The position numbers were made by a program, and so were the translations under genes. Positions 31,679 to 40,959 of a stretch of 64,000 nucleotides of DNA are shown one piece after another. How positions within the stretch are numbered: position 1 is the first letter of the stretch; every line of letters starts with the position of its first letter. The notes beneath the pieces are model-generated. The model searched no databases. It worked only from the letters and a program-made list of their open reading frames with translations, and had not been told where the DNA came from. Source of the stretch: Curtobacterium pusillum (lineage in GTDB: Bacteria > Actinomycetota > Actinomycetes > Actinomycetales > Microbacteriaceae); contig NZ_VEIY01000005.1 of NCBI RefSeq assembly GCF_007680845.1, positions 246,471 through 310,470 on the forward strand, in the 5' to 3' direction.

Positions 31679-33006
31679 CCGTCGTCGCGTCGGCGCTCGG
31701 CACGGCGGACGCCGCCGTCGTCGTCGGGTGGTGCGACGAACTCGCCGCCATCACCGCCGAGCCCGGCCGGATCACCCGCGTGTACCTCTCCCCCGAGCAC
31801 GCCCGTGTGAACGCCGTCGTCGGCGAGTGGATGCGGGACGCGGGCCTGCGCACCTGGCAGGACGCCGCCGGCAACCTGCACGGCCGGACCGACGGCACCA
31901 CCCCCGACGCCCCGACGCTGCTCCTCGGCTCACACCTCGACACGGTCGTCGACGCCGGGCGCTACGACGGGATCGTCGGCGTCCTCATGGCGATCCGCAC
32001 CGTCGCGCGGCTCTCCGCCGACGGGCCGCTGCCCGTCGCGCTCGAGGTCATCGCGTTCTCCGACGAGGAGGGCACCCGCTTCGGCAAGGCGCTCCTCGGG
32101 TCCTCCGCCGTCGCCGGGGTGTGGGACGACAGCTGGTGGGACCTCGAGGACGGCGACGGTGTCAGCCTCCGCCGGGCCTTCACCGACTTCGGGCTGGACC
32201 CGGACGCCGTCGGCGACGCCGCGATCGACCCGGCCACGGTGCTCGGGTACCTCGAGGCGCACATCGAGCAGGGTCCGTACCTCGACGAGGCCGGCAAGGC
32301 CCTCGGCGTCGTCACGAGCATCGCCAGTGCCCGGCGGTTCGCCGTCGAGGCCGTCGGCGAGGCCCGGCACGCCGGCGGCACCCCGTACGAACGCCGGCAC
32401 GACGCGCTGCTCGCCGCCGCCGAGGCCGCGCTCGCGGTCGAACGGATCTGCCGGGCGTCGCAGCACATCGGGACCGTGGGCACCATGACGGTCGAACCCG
32501 GGGCGGTGAACGTCGTCCCCGGCCTCGCACGGTTCTCGGTCGACCTCCGCGGTGAGTTCGACGACGGGCGTGACCGCGTCTGGGACGACATCGCCGCCGC
32601 GTTCGACGAGGTCGGCACCCGACGCGGTGTGACCGTGCGCCCCACCGAGGTGCACCGTGCCCCGGCGGTGTTCTGCGCGCCGGTGCTCATGGACGCCCTG
32701 CGCGCCGGGATCGTCGCGACCGGTGAGGAGCAGCCGCCCGAGCTGTTCTCCCGCGCCGGGCACGACGCGATGTCGCTCGGGCTCGTGGTCGACGTCGGGA
32801 TGCTGTTCCTGCGGAACCCGGACGGCACCAGCCACCACCCGGACGAGTTCGTCTCGGCGGCGGACGTCGCCCTCGGGCTCGACGCCCTGGCCGTCGCGGT
32901 GCACACGCTGGTCGCGCCGGTCACCGACGGCCGCACCGGCACGGGCACGAGCACCAGCGCCGACACGGGCTCGGGCGCGGGCACGGGTGCGGGCGGTGCC
33001 TCGTGA
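31675..33006 (+). CDS. allC: Allantoate amidohydrolase (M20 family)
   Basis: The 443-residue M20 peptidase-family enzyme hydrolyses allantoate to ureidoglycine, CO2 and ammonia. Di-metal ligands are in LLLGSHLDTV, FSDEEGTRFG, GYLEAHIEQGPYLD and FSRAGHDAMSLG; the GEARHAGGTPYERRHDAL dimer-domain motif is also typical. The C-terminus has a Gly/Thr/Ser low-complexity tail (TGTGTSTSADTGSGAG), like its operon neighbour. It supplies the substrate of PucG encoded immediately upstream. Confidence 0.94.
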   Translation: MTVVASALGTADAAVVVGWCDELAAITAEPGRITRVYLSPEHARVNAVVGEWMRDAGLRTWQDAAGNLHGRTDGTTPDAPTLLLGSHLDTVVDAGRYDGIVGVLMAIRTVARLSADGPLPVALEVIAFSDEEGTRFGKALLGSSAVAGVWDDSWWDLEDGDGVSLRRAFTDFGLDPDAVGDAAIDPATVLGYLEAHIEQGPYLDEAGKALGVVTSIASARRFAVEAVGEARHAGGTPYERRHDALLAAAEAALAVERICRASQHIGTVGTMTVEPGAVNVVPGLARFSVDLRGEFDDGRDRVWDDIAAAFDEVGTRRGVTVRPTEVHRAPAVFCAPVLMDALRAGIVATGEEQPPELFSRAGHDAMSLGLVVDVGMLFLRNPDGTSHHPDEFVSAADVALGLDALAVAVHTLVAPVTDGRTGTGTSTSADTGSGAGTGAGGAS

Positions 33007-33836
33007 CCGGGCCGCAGCCGGACATCCGCGGGCGGATCGACGCCGTGTGGGACCGCCTCTCACCGGCGGAACGCCGGGTCGCCGCCGTGGTCCGCCACGA
33101 CCCGGAACTCCTGCTCCTCGGCACCTCCCAGCGCCTCGCCGCCGAGTCCGACACCTCGAAGGCCACCGTCTCCCGGCTCGTCCGCTCCCTCGGCTTCCAG
33201 GACGCCGCCGAGGCCCGGCAGGAACTCATGGCCGCCCGTGGCAGCGGCCTGCCGTGGGTCGCCGAGGACGCCGCCCACGTCGACCAGCGGATCGTCGAGT
33301 CCCGGAACCTCGCGGCCGGCTTCGCGTCCCTCGCCCGAGCCGACCGCCCCCGCCTGGCGCGCCGGATCGTCCGCGCTCGCCGGGTCCTCGTCATCGGCGA
33401 ACGCGCCGCGCACGCCGTCGCCCTGCAGCTCCGCGGCCAGCTCGCCCAGGTCCGTGCCGACGTCCGGGTCGGGCCGGCACCCGGACAACGACTCGGCGAG
33501 GAGGTCGCGGACCTCGACCGCCGGGACCTCGTCGTGATCGTGACCGTCCGCCGCCACGCAGCCGGGGTCGCCCGGCTCGTCGAGCACTGCAGCGGGACCG
33601 GAGCCGACGTCGTCGTGCTCGGCGACCCCACCGCGGCCGTGATCGCGGCGCCGGCGAACACGACGATCCTGGTCCCCGTGGACGCTCCGGCCGCCTTCGA
33701 CTCGATGGCGGCGATGTTCGCGGTGGTGGCGGCGATCGCGAACGACGTCTACACGGCCTCCGGCCCGGCGGGGCGCGCCCGGGTCGACGCGGTCGCAGCG
33801 GCCTACGACACGCTCGGGGAGCTCGCCGACCTCTGA
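33003..33836 (+). CDS. MurR/RpiR-family transcriptional regulator
   Basis: A 277-residue regulator with an N-terminal HTH_6 domain (LSPAERRVAAVVRHDPELLLLGTSQRLAAESDTSKATVSRLVRSLGF) and a C-terminal SIS domain (about 125-245; VLVIGERAAHAVALQLRGQL, DLVVIVTVRRHAAGVARLV). RpiR regulators bind sugar-phosphate-like or other small ligands. As the last gene of the allantoin operon (GTGA overlap with allC) it probably controls this pathway. Its last 34 bp overlap the convergent xdhC-like gene. Confidence 0.9.
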   Translation: MTGPQPDIRGRIDAVWDRLSPAERRVAAVVRHDPELLLLGTSQRLAAESDTSKATVSRLVRSLGFQDAAEARQELMAARGSGLPWVAEDAAHVDQRIVESRNLAAGFASLARADRPRLARRIVRARRVLVIGERAAHAVALQLRGQLAQVRADVRVGPAPGQRLGEEVADLDRRDLVVIVTVRRHAAGVARLVEHCSGTGADVVVLGDPTAAVIAAPANTTILVPVDAPAAFDSMAAMFAVVAAIANDVYTASGPAGRARVDAVAAAYDTLGELADL

Positions 33837-34840
33837 CCCCGCTCGTGGATGGGCCCCGACTCCCCCACCAGCGGCCGCCCCGACCGCCCGGTGCGCGTCA
33901 TCACGACCTCGGCCATGATCGCGAGCGCCATCTCCGCCGGGGTCGTCGCCCCGATGTCGAGCCCGATCGGCGACCGCAGCCGGTCCGTGTCCGGCGTCCC
34001 GAGTTCGCGGAGTCGCGCCGCGCGGCTCTCGTGCGTCCCCCGCGAACCCATCGCCCCGACGTACCCGGCGCCCCGGCGGAGCGCCAGGTCGAGCACCTCG
34101 GCGTCGAACCGGTCGTCGTGCGACAGCAGGACCACGACGGTCCGCTCGTCGATCGCGGTGTCGGCGAGGATCCGCGGCGGCCACCCGACGACCCGGTCGT
34201 GCGCCGCCGGGAACCGCTCGTCGGTGAGGAACACCGGGCGCGGGTCGACGACCGTCACCGCGTACCCGAGCACCGCCGCGGCGTTCGTGACGGCGACCGC
34301 GAACTCGACCGCACCGACGACGATGCACCGCGCCCGGCCGCCCGCGTACTCGGTGAACACGCGGGTCCGGCAGCCGTCCTCCGGCCGGACGACGGCGCCG
34401 AGCGTGCCCGCGTCGAGCGACAGCCCGAGCGAGGTCGCGTGGCCCGCCGCGGCGTCCCGCAGGGCCCGGACCACCGCGTGGTCGTCCGGGGTGACGCGGT
34501 GCACGAGCACCTCGAGGCGGCCACCGCAGCGGAGCGCCGGTGCCCACGTCGCGTCCGGGTCCTCCTGATCACCGTCCAGGGCCCCTGCTCCGCCCTCCGG
34601 GTCGATGCCGAAGCCCGCGAGCACGGGTGTCCCCGTCGCGAGGACCTCCTCCGCCGTGACGAACAGCGCCCCCTCGACGCACCCGCCCGAGATGGTCCCC
34701 ACGACCTGCCCGCCGGGCAGCAGCGCCATCGACGTGCCGGTGCCGCTCGGCGCGCTCCCCTGCACATCGACCGCGGTCGCCACCGCGATCGCGTCGCCGG
34801 CGTCCAGTGCGGCCAGGAGGCGCGGTGCCAGTTCGAACAT
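33803..34840 (-). CDS. xdhC: XdhC-family protein (xanthine dehydrogenase maturation)
   Basis: A 345-residue XdhC/CoxI protein. The N-terminal XdhC domain has VATAVDVQGSAPSGTGTSMALLPGGQVVGTISGGCVEGAL; the C-terminal Rossmann domain has CIVVGAVEFAVAVTNAAAVLGYAVTVVDPRP and RGAGYVGAMGSRGTHESR, ending GLDIGATTPAEMALAIMAEV. XdhC binds molybdenum cofactor and adds the terminal sulfur needed by xanthine dehydrogenase. The ATG overlaps the stop of the dehydrogenase subunit by one base (TGATG). It is last in the FAD - FeS/Mo - xdhC operon. Confidence 0.93.
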   Translation of the reverse strand: MFELAPRLLAALDAGDAIAVATAVDVQGSAPSGTGTSMALLPGGQVVGTISGGCVEGALFVTAEEVLATGTPVLAGFGIDPEGGAGALDGDQEDPDATWAPALRCGGRLEVLVHRVTPDDHAVVRALRDAAAGHATSLGLSLDAGTLGAVVRPEDGCRTRVFTEYAGGRARCIVVGAVEFAVAVTNAAAVLGYAVTVVDPRPVFLTDERFPAAHDRVVGWPPRILADTAIDERTVVVLLSHDDRFDAEVLDLALRRGAGYVGAMGSRGTHESRAARLRELGTPDTDRLRSPIGLDIGATTPAEMALAIMAEVVMTRTGRSGRPLVGESGPIHERGQRSASSPSVS

Positions 34841-37623
34841 CAGGCACCTCCGTCGGTGGCGAGCGCCCAGACCCGGTCCCGGGTCATCGGCAGACGGTAC
34901 GGCCGGACGCCGATCGCGTCGCGCACGGCGTTCGCGATCGCCGGGGCGACCGGGTTGTACGGGGCTTCGCTCATCGACTTCGCTCCCAGTGGTCCGAGTG
35001 GGTCGTGGGTGGCGGCGAAGAGGACCTCGGTCCTCGGCACGTCGGAGATCTTCGGGACGCGGTAGGACCGGAACGCGTCGGTGACGACCCGGCCGGTGTC
35101 GTCGAGCACGACCTCCTCGTAGAGGCTCGATCCGATCGCCTGCGCCGCGCCGCCCTCGACCTGGCCGCGGAGCTGCTCGGGGTTGAGGACCGTGCCCGCG
35201 TCGACGGCCTGGACGCTCTGCAGGACCCGGACCTCCCCGGTCGGGCGGTGCACCGCCACGCGGGCGCCGTGCACGGTGAACGCGAGCGAGCGGGGTGTGC
35301 CGTCGTGGCTGCCGTGCGCGACGATCGGGCCGTCGGCGAGGAGCTCGTCGAGCCCGACGGTCTCGTCGCCGACCCGGATCCCGTCCGGCTCGATCGACAC
35401 GGCAGGCCCGAGCACGCCGGAAGCGGTGCGGGGCGTCCGTGCGGCGACGAGCGCGAGCGCCCGGGCGGTGAGGTCGTCGCGGAGGGCCTGCGCGGCCGCG
35501 TACAAGGCCTTGCCGGCGACGACGACCCCGGCCGAACCGTAGGCACCGGTGTCGTGCCGGGCAGCGTCGGTGTCGGACTGGTGCACGTCGACCCGGTCGG
35601 GCGTGGTGCCGAGCGCCGTGGCGACGAGCTGGGTGTGCACGGTGGTGGTGCCGTTCCCGAACTCGGCGGTGCCCACGCCGATCCGGTACCGGCCGCCGGG
35701 GCGGAGCTCGACCGTGGTGTGGGCGTGGTGACCGCGGGGCGGCAGCGTGGCGATGGCCGCGAGGGCGACCCCGGTGCCGTACGCCCAGTCCGGGGAGCCG
35801 TCGAGCGGTGGCCCGCCCATCCGGGGCAGGCGTGCGTCGTGCTCGGCGGTGTCCGGTCCGGTCGCGAGCGCCTGCTCGACGAGGTCGAGGCACTGGTCCA
35901 GGCCGTAGCTGCCCTCCCACCGGAGGTCGGTCTCCTCGTCGACGTCGGTGACGACCAGCGGGTCCCCGGGGACGACGACGTTGCGGCGGCGGAGTTCCAC
36001 CGGGTCGATGTCGAGCTCGCGAGCGAGCTCGTCCATCGCCGACTCGATCGCGAACACGACCTGGCCGAGTCCGTACCCGCGGAACGCGCCGGACGGCAGG
36101 TTGTTCGTGTACACGGACTCGGCGTCGACCCGCTTGACCGGGCACCGGTACACGGCGACGGACTCGCTGACGGAGTGGAACATGACGCCGATGCCGTGGT
36201 TGCCGTACGCGCCCGTGTCCATGGTCTGGTCGACGTGCATCGCGGTGAGCGTGCCGTCCGTGGTGGCACCGAGCCGCACCCGGACGCGCATCGGGTGCCG
36301 GGTCGGGGCGATCGTGAACTCGTCGCGACGGCTGAACTCGTACTGCACCGATCGACCGGTGCGCAGGACGGCGAGGGTCACGAGGTCCTCGGTGAGGAGC
36401 TCCTGCTTCCCGCCGAACCCGCCGCCCACCCGCTTCGCGACGACGCGGACGCGCTCCGGGTCGAGGCCGAAGACGTGGGCGATCTCGTCGCGGACGAGGA
36501 ACGGCACCTGGGTGGCGGTCCGGAGGAGCAGCCGGCCGTCGGCGTCGATCGAACCACGGGTGGCGTGCGTCTCGAGCGCCGCGTGCGAGACGCGCGGGGT
36601 CGACCAGACGCCGTCGACCGTGGCGTCCGCCGTGGCCAGCGCGGCCTCGACGTCGCCGGTCTCGCCGTGCAGGCTGGCGACCACGTTCCGGTCAGGTTCC
36701 GCGATCCGGTGCTCGGCGGTGGTCTTCTCGCCGTGCACGAGCGGAGCCCCCGGGGCGCGGGCGGCGTCGACGTCGTGCACGCTCGGCAGTTCCTCGTACT
36801 CGACGCGGAGGAGCGCCACGGCCTGCTCGGCCGTTCGGACGCTGTCCGCGACGACCGCCGCGACCCGCTGTCCGCGGAACCGGAGGACCCGGTCGAGGAC
36901 CCGGGTGTCGTCGGGGTCGTCCAGGCGGGACTCGTGTCGCCCGGTGGAGAACAGCACGCCGGGGTCGTCCTCGTGCGTGAGGACCGCGTGGACCCCGGGG
37001 AGCGCTGCGGCTCCGGTGGTGTCGATCGACACGATGCGGGCGTGCGGGTACGGGCTGCCGAGGACCGCGAGGTGCAGGAGTCCCTCGGTCTGGCGGACGT
37101 CGAGGGTGTACTCCTCGCGTCCGGTGACGATCCGCTTCGCCGCGGGAGCCGCCACGGACCGGCCGATCGCGTCGCCCGCACCCGCGCACGCGGTGTTCGT
37201 CACACCCGCGAGGGCGTCCTCGATCGACCGATACCCCGTGCACCGGCAGAGGTTGCCCTTGAGCCGTCGGTGGTGGTCGGCGTGGTCCTCCGGCCCGAAG
37301 GTCGACGCGGTGACGACGAAGCCTGCCGTGCAGAACCCGCACTGGAACGCTGCGGCGTCCGCGAAGGCCCGCTGGACCGGGTGCGGGTCGTCCGGGGTGC
37401 CGAGCCCGGCCGCCGTGGTCACCGATCGGCCGTCCAGGCGGTGTGCCGGGGTGATGCAGGAGTGCACGGGCACGCCGTCGAGGAGCACCGAGCACGCACC
37501 GCAGTCCCCCGAGTCGCAGCCCTTCTTCACGGCGGTGACCCCGTGTTCCCGGAGCAGCGTCCGGAGCACCTGCCCCGGTGCCGGGGTGACGTCCATCGGG
37601 ACGCCGTCGACGTCGAGCCTCAT
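34840..37623 (-). CDS. Xanthine dehydrogenase, fused [2Fe-2S] and molybdopterin subunits
   Basis: A 927-residue fusion of two subunits that are often separate. Residues 1 to about 150 hold two [2Fe-2S] clusters (Cys36, Cys41, Cys44, Cys56; then QCGFCTAGF and CRCTGY). From about 165 the molybdopterin domains follow ([31 protein letters not shown], and the terminal [10 protein letters not shown] with the likely catalytic Glu). It oxidises hypoxanthine/xanthine to urate, feeding the uricase operon. The ATGA overlap with the FAD subunit gene and overlap with xdhC make one operon. Confidence 0.93.
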   Translation of the reverse strand: MRLDVDGVPMDVTPAPGQVLRTLLREHGVTAVKKGCDSGDCGACSVLLDGVPVHSCITPAHRLDGRSVTTAAGLGTPDDPHPVQRAFADAAAFQCGFCTAGFVVTASTFGPEDHADHHRRLKGNLCRCTGYRSIEDALAGVTNTACAGAGDAIGRSVAAPAAKRIVTGREEYTLDVRQTEGLLHLAVLGSPYPHARIVSIDTTGAAALPGVHAVLTHEDDPGVLFSTGRHESRLDDPDDTRVLDRVLRFRGQRVAAVVADSVRTAEQAVALLRVEYEELPSVHDVDAARAPGAPLVHGEKTTAEHRIAEPDRNVVASLHGETGDVEAALATADATVDGVWSTPRVSHAALETHATRGSIDADGRLLLRTATQVPFLVRDEIAHVFGLDPERVRVVAKRVGGGFGGKQELLTEDLVTLAVLRTGRSVQYEFSRRDEFTIAPTRHPMRVRVRLGATTDGTLTAMHVDQTMDTGAYGNHGIGVMFHSVSESVAVYRCPVKRVDAESVYTNNLPSGAFRGYGLGQVVFAIESAMDELARELDIDPVELRRRNVVVPGDPLVVTDVDEETDLRWEGSYGLDQCLDLVEQALATGPDTAEHDARLPRMGGPPLDGSPDWAYGTGVALAAIATLPPRGHHAHTTVELRPGGRYRIGVGTAEFGNGTTTVHTQLVATALGTTPDRVDVHQSDTDAARHDTGAYGSAGVVVAGKALYAAAQALRDDLTARALALVAARTPRTASGVLGPAVSIEPDGIRVGDETVGLDELLADGPIVAHGSHDGTPRSLAFTVHGARVAVHRPTGEVRVLQSVQAVDAGTVLNPEQLRGQVEGGAAQAIGSSLYEEVVLDDTGRVVTDAFRSYRVPKISDVPRTEVLFAATHDPLGPLGAKSMSEAPYNPVAPAIANAVRDAIGVRPYRLPMTRDRVWALATDGGA

Positions 37624-38429
37624 GCCGCACCCGCGGCGGCCTCGTCGCGCAGCTCGTGCGCGAACGCCGTGCTGACCGCACGCCGCCAGTCCGGCGAGCC
37701 GTGCGGGTCGTCGTACCAGTCGTCGTGCGCACGCAGCGCGGCGTCGAGCGCGTCCCGGTCCGGTACCGCCCGGAACCGGAAGACCACCGGGCGAGGGGTC
37801 GCCGCCGTGACCACGAGCACGAAGCCGTCCGCCGACCACCGCGCCGTGACGAGCGACCCGGATCGACCGTGGGGGCTGAGCGCGACCCGCCGGTACCCGG
37901 ACGTCGCGGCGAGTGCCGACACCGGCAGTTCGAACGCGCGGATCACCTCGCCCGGTCCGAGGTCGAGGGTGCGGACGCCGAGCACGAGATCGGCCACCGA
38001 CAGCCGGCGCTCGCCGCCGTCCGTCGTCCACACGACCGCCGTCGCATCGAGCGTCACCAACAGCGCCGTGATCGCGCCGGCGGGCAGCCCGACCGCGACG
38101 TTCCCGCCGACCGTCGCGGCGTTCCAGACCTTGAACGACGCGAGCAGGGCGTTCGCGCACTGGTCGACCAGCGGCCACGCACGCCACTCCGGGTCCGGCA
38201 CGTACCGCAGGAGGGTCGCGATCGTGCAGGTCGCGCTGATCGTCAGGGTGTGGTCGGACCGCTCGACGTCCGGCCACCCGAGCGCGGTGAGGTCGACGAG
38301 CCCGGTCAGGCCGGGCTGCTCCTCGGAGAAGAGCCAGGTGCCGCCGGCGAGCGGCTGCTCACCGGGAGCGAGGTCGAGGTCGTCGCGGTGCGACGGCGTC
38401 CGCACGGTGCGGACGGAGACGAGGTCCAT
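37620..38429 (-). CDS. Xanthine dehydrogenase FAD-binding subunit
   Basis: A 269-residue FAD subunit of the molybdenum hydroxylase family. FAD motifs are [18 protein letters not shown] and the [27 protein letters not shown] segment; the C-terminal CO_deh_flav_C region follows ([21 protein letters not shown]). It passes electrons from the FeS clusters to NAD. It is first in the operon, with a predicted 5' leader of about 155 nt from the GlnR-type promoter at 38591-38643. Confidence 0.92.
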   Translation of the reverse strand: MDLVSVRTVRTPSHRDDLDLAPGEQPLAGGTWLFSEEQPGLTGLVDLTALGWPDVERSDHTLTISATCTIATLLRYVPDPEWRAWPLVDQCANALLASFKVWNAATVGGNVAVGLPAGAITALLVTLDATAVVWTTDGGERRLSVADLVLGVRTLDLGPGEVIRAFELPVSALAATSGYRRVALSPHGRSGSLVTARWSADGFVLVVTAATPRPVVFRFRAVPDRDALDAALRAHDDWYDDPHGSPDWRRAVSTAFAHELRDEAAAGAA

Positions 38430-38547
38430 CGAGGGGTCCGATCGGAGGGGTGGGCACGGGGGCAGCAGCGTGCTGCGACCGTCGGCCGTGCGCGATCATC
38501 CCCCGGTTCCATCCCGACCCGGGGCGGCGCGGCGTGCGGTGCTGCAT
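38359..38547 (-). CDS. Possible short leader ORF in the xdh 5' region
   Basis: An ATG at 38547 is preceded at 7 nt by a strong GAGGAGG site, stronger than anything before the FAD-subunit ATG. The 62-codon frame begins MQHRTPRRPGSGWNRGM, is Arg/Pro-rich, and overlaps the first 71 bp of the FAD-subunit gene in another frame. It may be an upstream ORF that modulates translation, or a chance GC-rich frame. No homologue was recognised. Confidence 0.3.
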   Translation of the reverse strand: MQHRTPRRPGSGWNRGMIAHGRRSQHAAAPVPTPPIGPLDGPRLRPHRADAVAPRRPRPRSR

Positions 38548-38590
38548 CGTGCTGCCTCCTCGGTCCTCGTGGTCCGTCGATGTGTGAGCC

Positions 38591-38643
38591 ACCGTAGGCA
38601 ACCGGTGTTACCGGGTCGTTTCGGGCTCGGGTCGGCCCGTTAC
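38591..38643 (-). promoter_or_regulatory. GlnR-like box and -10 of the xanthine dehydrogenase operon
   Basis: On the minus strand GTAAC (38643-38639), a degenerate GACCC, then six nt and GAAAC (38622-38618) precede TACGGT (38596-38591) by exactly 21 nt. The GAAAC half and the spacing match the other purine promoters; the middle half-site is weak. A second GTAAC lies between GAAAC and the -10 box. Confidence 0.55.
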
Positions 38644-38684
38644 GGACCGCTCGGACCGTGCGGAGGACCTGCCATGCTCGGTCC

Positions 38685-39278
38685 GTGGACGAGTCCGACG
38701 GAGCAGGGACCGGCGCCACCGTCGGCCTGCTGCTCGCCGCCGGCGCTGGACGACGGATGGGCCGACCGAAGGCCCTCCTGCGCGACGAGCTGGGGCGCCC
38801 CTGGACCGAGATCGCGGTCGCCGCGCTGCTCGACGGCGGGTGCGACGGCGTCGTCGTGGTGCTCGGCGCGGAGTCGTCGGCCGCGCTCGGACTCGTGCCG
38901 GACCGCCCCGGCGTCCACACGGTGGTCGCCCCGGACTGGGAACGCGGTCTCGGCGCCTCGCTCGCAACCGGGCTGGCGGAGGTCGCCCAGAAGCCCGGCG
39001 CGGTGGCGGCGCTCATCACGCTCGTCGACCTGCCGGGGATGCCCGCCGATGCCGTGCGTCGGGTGCTCGGCCACCGAGGCCCCCGGCCGGAGGCACTCGC
39101 CCAGGCCGTGTACGACGGGCGACCTGGGCACCCGGTCCTCATCGGACGGGACCACTGGTCCGGTCTCCGCGACGTTCTCCACGGCGACCGCGGTGCCGGC
39201 GCCTACCTCCGGCAGCACGGAGCCGAGCGCATCGACTGCGCCGACCTGTGGGACGGTGCGGACCAGGACACGCCCTGA
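38685..39278 (+). CDS. MocA/MobA-like nucleotidyltransferase
   Basis: A 197-residue nucleotidyltransferase with the N-terminal LLLAAGAGRRMGRPKALL motif, then VVVLGAESSAAL, ALITLVDLPGMPADAVRRVL and GHPVLIGRDHWSGL, all typical of MocA (molybdopterin cytidylyltransferase) and related MobA-like enzymes. It would finish the cofactor of the adjacent xanthine dehydrogenase. The GTG at 38685 follows CATGCT by 7 nt (leaderless type). It is divergent from the xdh operon and convergent with the GH16 gene. Confidence 0.86.
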   Translation: MDESDGAGTGATVGLLLAAGAGRRMGRPKALLRDELGRPWTEIAVAALLDGGCDGVVVVLGAESSAALGLVPDRPGVHTVVAPDWERGLGASLATGLAEVAQKPGAVAALITLVDLPGMPADAVRRVLGHRGPRPEALAQAVYDGRPGHPVLIGRDHWSGLRDVLHGDRGAGAYLRQHGAERIDCADLWDGADQDTP

Positions 39279-39315
39279 CACGGCTCATCGGCTCCGCGGT
39301 CCAGGCGGTGGTCGG

Positions 39316-39355
39316 CGCCGCGGCGCCCGGACCGACCGGTCCGGGCGCCGCGGCG
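39316..39355. terminator. Bidirectional terminator, perfect 18-bp stem
   Basis: CGCCGCGGCGCCCGGACC pairs perfectly with its complement across a 4-nt GACC loop. It sits between the MocA-like stop (39278) and the GH16 stop (39361), so it can end both convergent transcripts. Confidence 0.9.
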
Positions 39356-39360
39356 AGGGG

Positions 39361-40365
39361 TCACTTCCAGATCGAGATCCAGTCGATGTCCACGCTGCCC
39401 TTGCTCGACGCGGGCGTGGTGCCCTCGCCGATCGCCGTCTCGGCCTGCAGGGTCACGCGCATCGGCGTGGTCGGCACGGCCTTCGTCGTGGTGGCGACGA
39501 GCTTGCCGTCCCAGTAGAACCGGACCGCTGTCTTGTCCCACTCGGTCGTGGCGACGTGGTACCCGGTCGAGTCCGTCGGTGCGAACTGCTCGGACTCGGG
39601 CTCGAAGTGCATCGACCCGTTCGAGTACGTGCCCGGCACGGCGGACGCCGGACGGGGCACCCCGCCGAGGTCGGCCTCGGGCCAGTCGATCTCGCCCTCG
39701 TTCCAGTTGTCACTCGACGGCCACATCATGCCGACGAACTTGTAGCCCGGGGTCTTCGTCGTCTTGTAGCGGACCGAGACGCGACCGGTGGTCTGCGCGG
39801 AGTACCCGTCCGGCAGGATCGTCGCGACGAGCGGCTGCCCGTTCTCGGAGTGCAGGTCGAAGTCCAGGTTGCCGTTCGCGACGCTGAGCACCTTGTCCGG
39901 CGCGTAGAGACCCTGACCGCTCGTGTCCTTGTACCCGTCGTACGCCGCCATCTGCGGGTACTTCTGCAGCACGGACCCCTTGGCCGCCGCGGTGGTGAAG
40001 TCCTCCGCGTAGCTCTGCACCCAGGTGCGGCCGTTCGAGGTCACGTTGCCCTTCGGCAACGTGGTCCCGCTGGCTGCCGGCGCCGCCGGCGTCGTCGGGG
40101 TCGGTGCCGACGTGGTGGGAGCCGGAGTCGGCGTGGTGGGGGTCGACGCGGTCGGCGCCGGGGTCGACTCGGTGGGGGCCGAGGTGGGGGTCGTCGGCGT
40201 GGGGGTCGCCGGCTGCGTCGGGGACGATCCCGAGCCGCCGCCGGCGTGGTGGTGATGGTTGTCTTGCGCTGAGCTGATGCCGAGCGCGCTCGCCGCGACG
40301 GTGCCGGCGGCCACCACGATCGAGGTGATCCGCCGCCAGTCCCTGACGGCTGTTCGGTTCCACAT
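39361..40365 (-). CDS. Secreted GH16 glycoside hydrolase with Thr/Pro linker
   Basis: A 334-residue exported protein. The N-terminal signal region is MWNRTAVRDWRRITSIVVAAGTVAASALGIS, followed by DNHHHHAGGG and a roughly 55-residue Pro/Thr/Ala linker (about residues 50-105). The C-terminal catalytic domain has the GH16 active-site motif NEGEIDWPEADL and the late SVDIDWISIW strand. It differs from the GH16 enzyme at 2907 and probably attacks a different beta-glucan or galactan. The start at 40365 was chosen because it begins at the signal peptide; an ATG at 40422 adds 19 residues. Confidence 0.87.
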   Translation of the reverse strand: MWNRTAVRDWRRITSIVVAAGTVAASALGISSAQDNHHHHAGGGSGSSPTQPATPTPTTPTSAPTESTPAPTASTPTTPTPAPTTSAPTPTTPAAPAASGTTLPKGNVTSNGRTWVQSYAEDFTTAAAKGSVLQKYPQMAAYDGYKDTSGQGLYAPDKVLSVANGNLDFDLHSENGQPLVATILPDGYSAQTTGRVSVRYKTTKTPGYKFVGMMWPSSDNWNEGEIDWPEADLGGVPRPASAVPGTYSNGSMHFEPESEQFAPTDSTGYHVATTEWDKTAVRFYWDGKLVATTTKAVPTTPMRVTLQAETAIGEGTTPASSKGSVDIDWISIWK

Positions 40366-40833
40366 GCGTTGCTTGCCTCCTGATCGAGCATGAACGGACG
40401 CGGAACCGTACCTTCTCGCCATCGCCGACCCTGTTCAGGTTCCGCCCAGCCGCGGTTGACAACGACTGTTGCTCAAAAGATCGACGACACCTGTCGACCT
40501 ACCGGAGCGACCATCGGGGTCCATCGCTGGGCCCGTTCCCCGTCGATCGGCGCGGGCGCGGGAACGAGTGGTCTACCCCTCGTTTGCGGGTAACCGCACG
40601 GATCGGCCACGATCGGGTCACGATCCGCCTGTGACTCGCCGGGTCGAGCTGACGGGGAACTGCGATCGGGGGACATGTTGTGGAGCGCACCTGTGAGGAC
40701 TCGCAGGGACTCGATCCGGCTCGGAGGCGCTGGAGAGCCTCCGCACAGGCGGGAGCGATGCGTCCGAGTGCGTCACTCCGACGATGCGAGCTGGGAACGG
40801 CCGTCGTCCCGGTCCGGGGACGCGACTCCGAAG
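40366..40833. other. Intergenic region between the GH16 gene and tRNA-Val
   Basis: These 468 bp contain several short open frames on both strands, but none has a ribosome site or a recognisable protein pattern. TTGACA at 40455-40460 is the only promoter-like hexamer I see. The GC content is slightly lower than in neighbouring genes. Confidence 0.5.
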
Positions 40834-40906
40834 TGGGCCCTGCCGGGATCGAACCGACGACATCCACGGTGTAAACGTGGCGCTCTACCAGCTGAGCTAA
40901 AGGCCC
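40834..40906 (-). tRNA. tRNA-Val, anticodon TAC
   Basis: A full cloverleaf can be drawn on the minus strand: acceptor GGGCCTT/AGGGCCC (one G-T pair), D arm GCTC/GAGC, anticodon stem CCACG/CGTGG with loop TTTACAC (anticodon TAC, valine GUA), T arm with loop TTCGATC, discriminator A. CCA is not encoded. The 3' end points to lower coordinates. Confidence 0.96.
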
Positions 40907-40959
40907 CTGTCGCCATCCTACGGGGACACCGCGAGGGCGGTCCGCCTAGTGTCGGGCCC

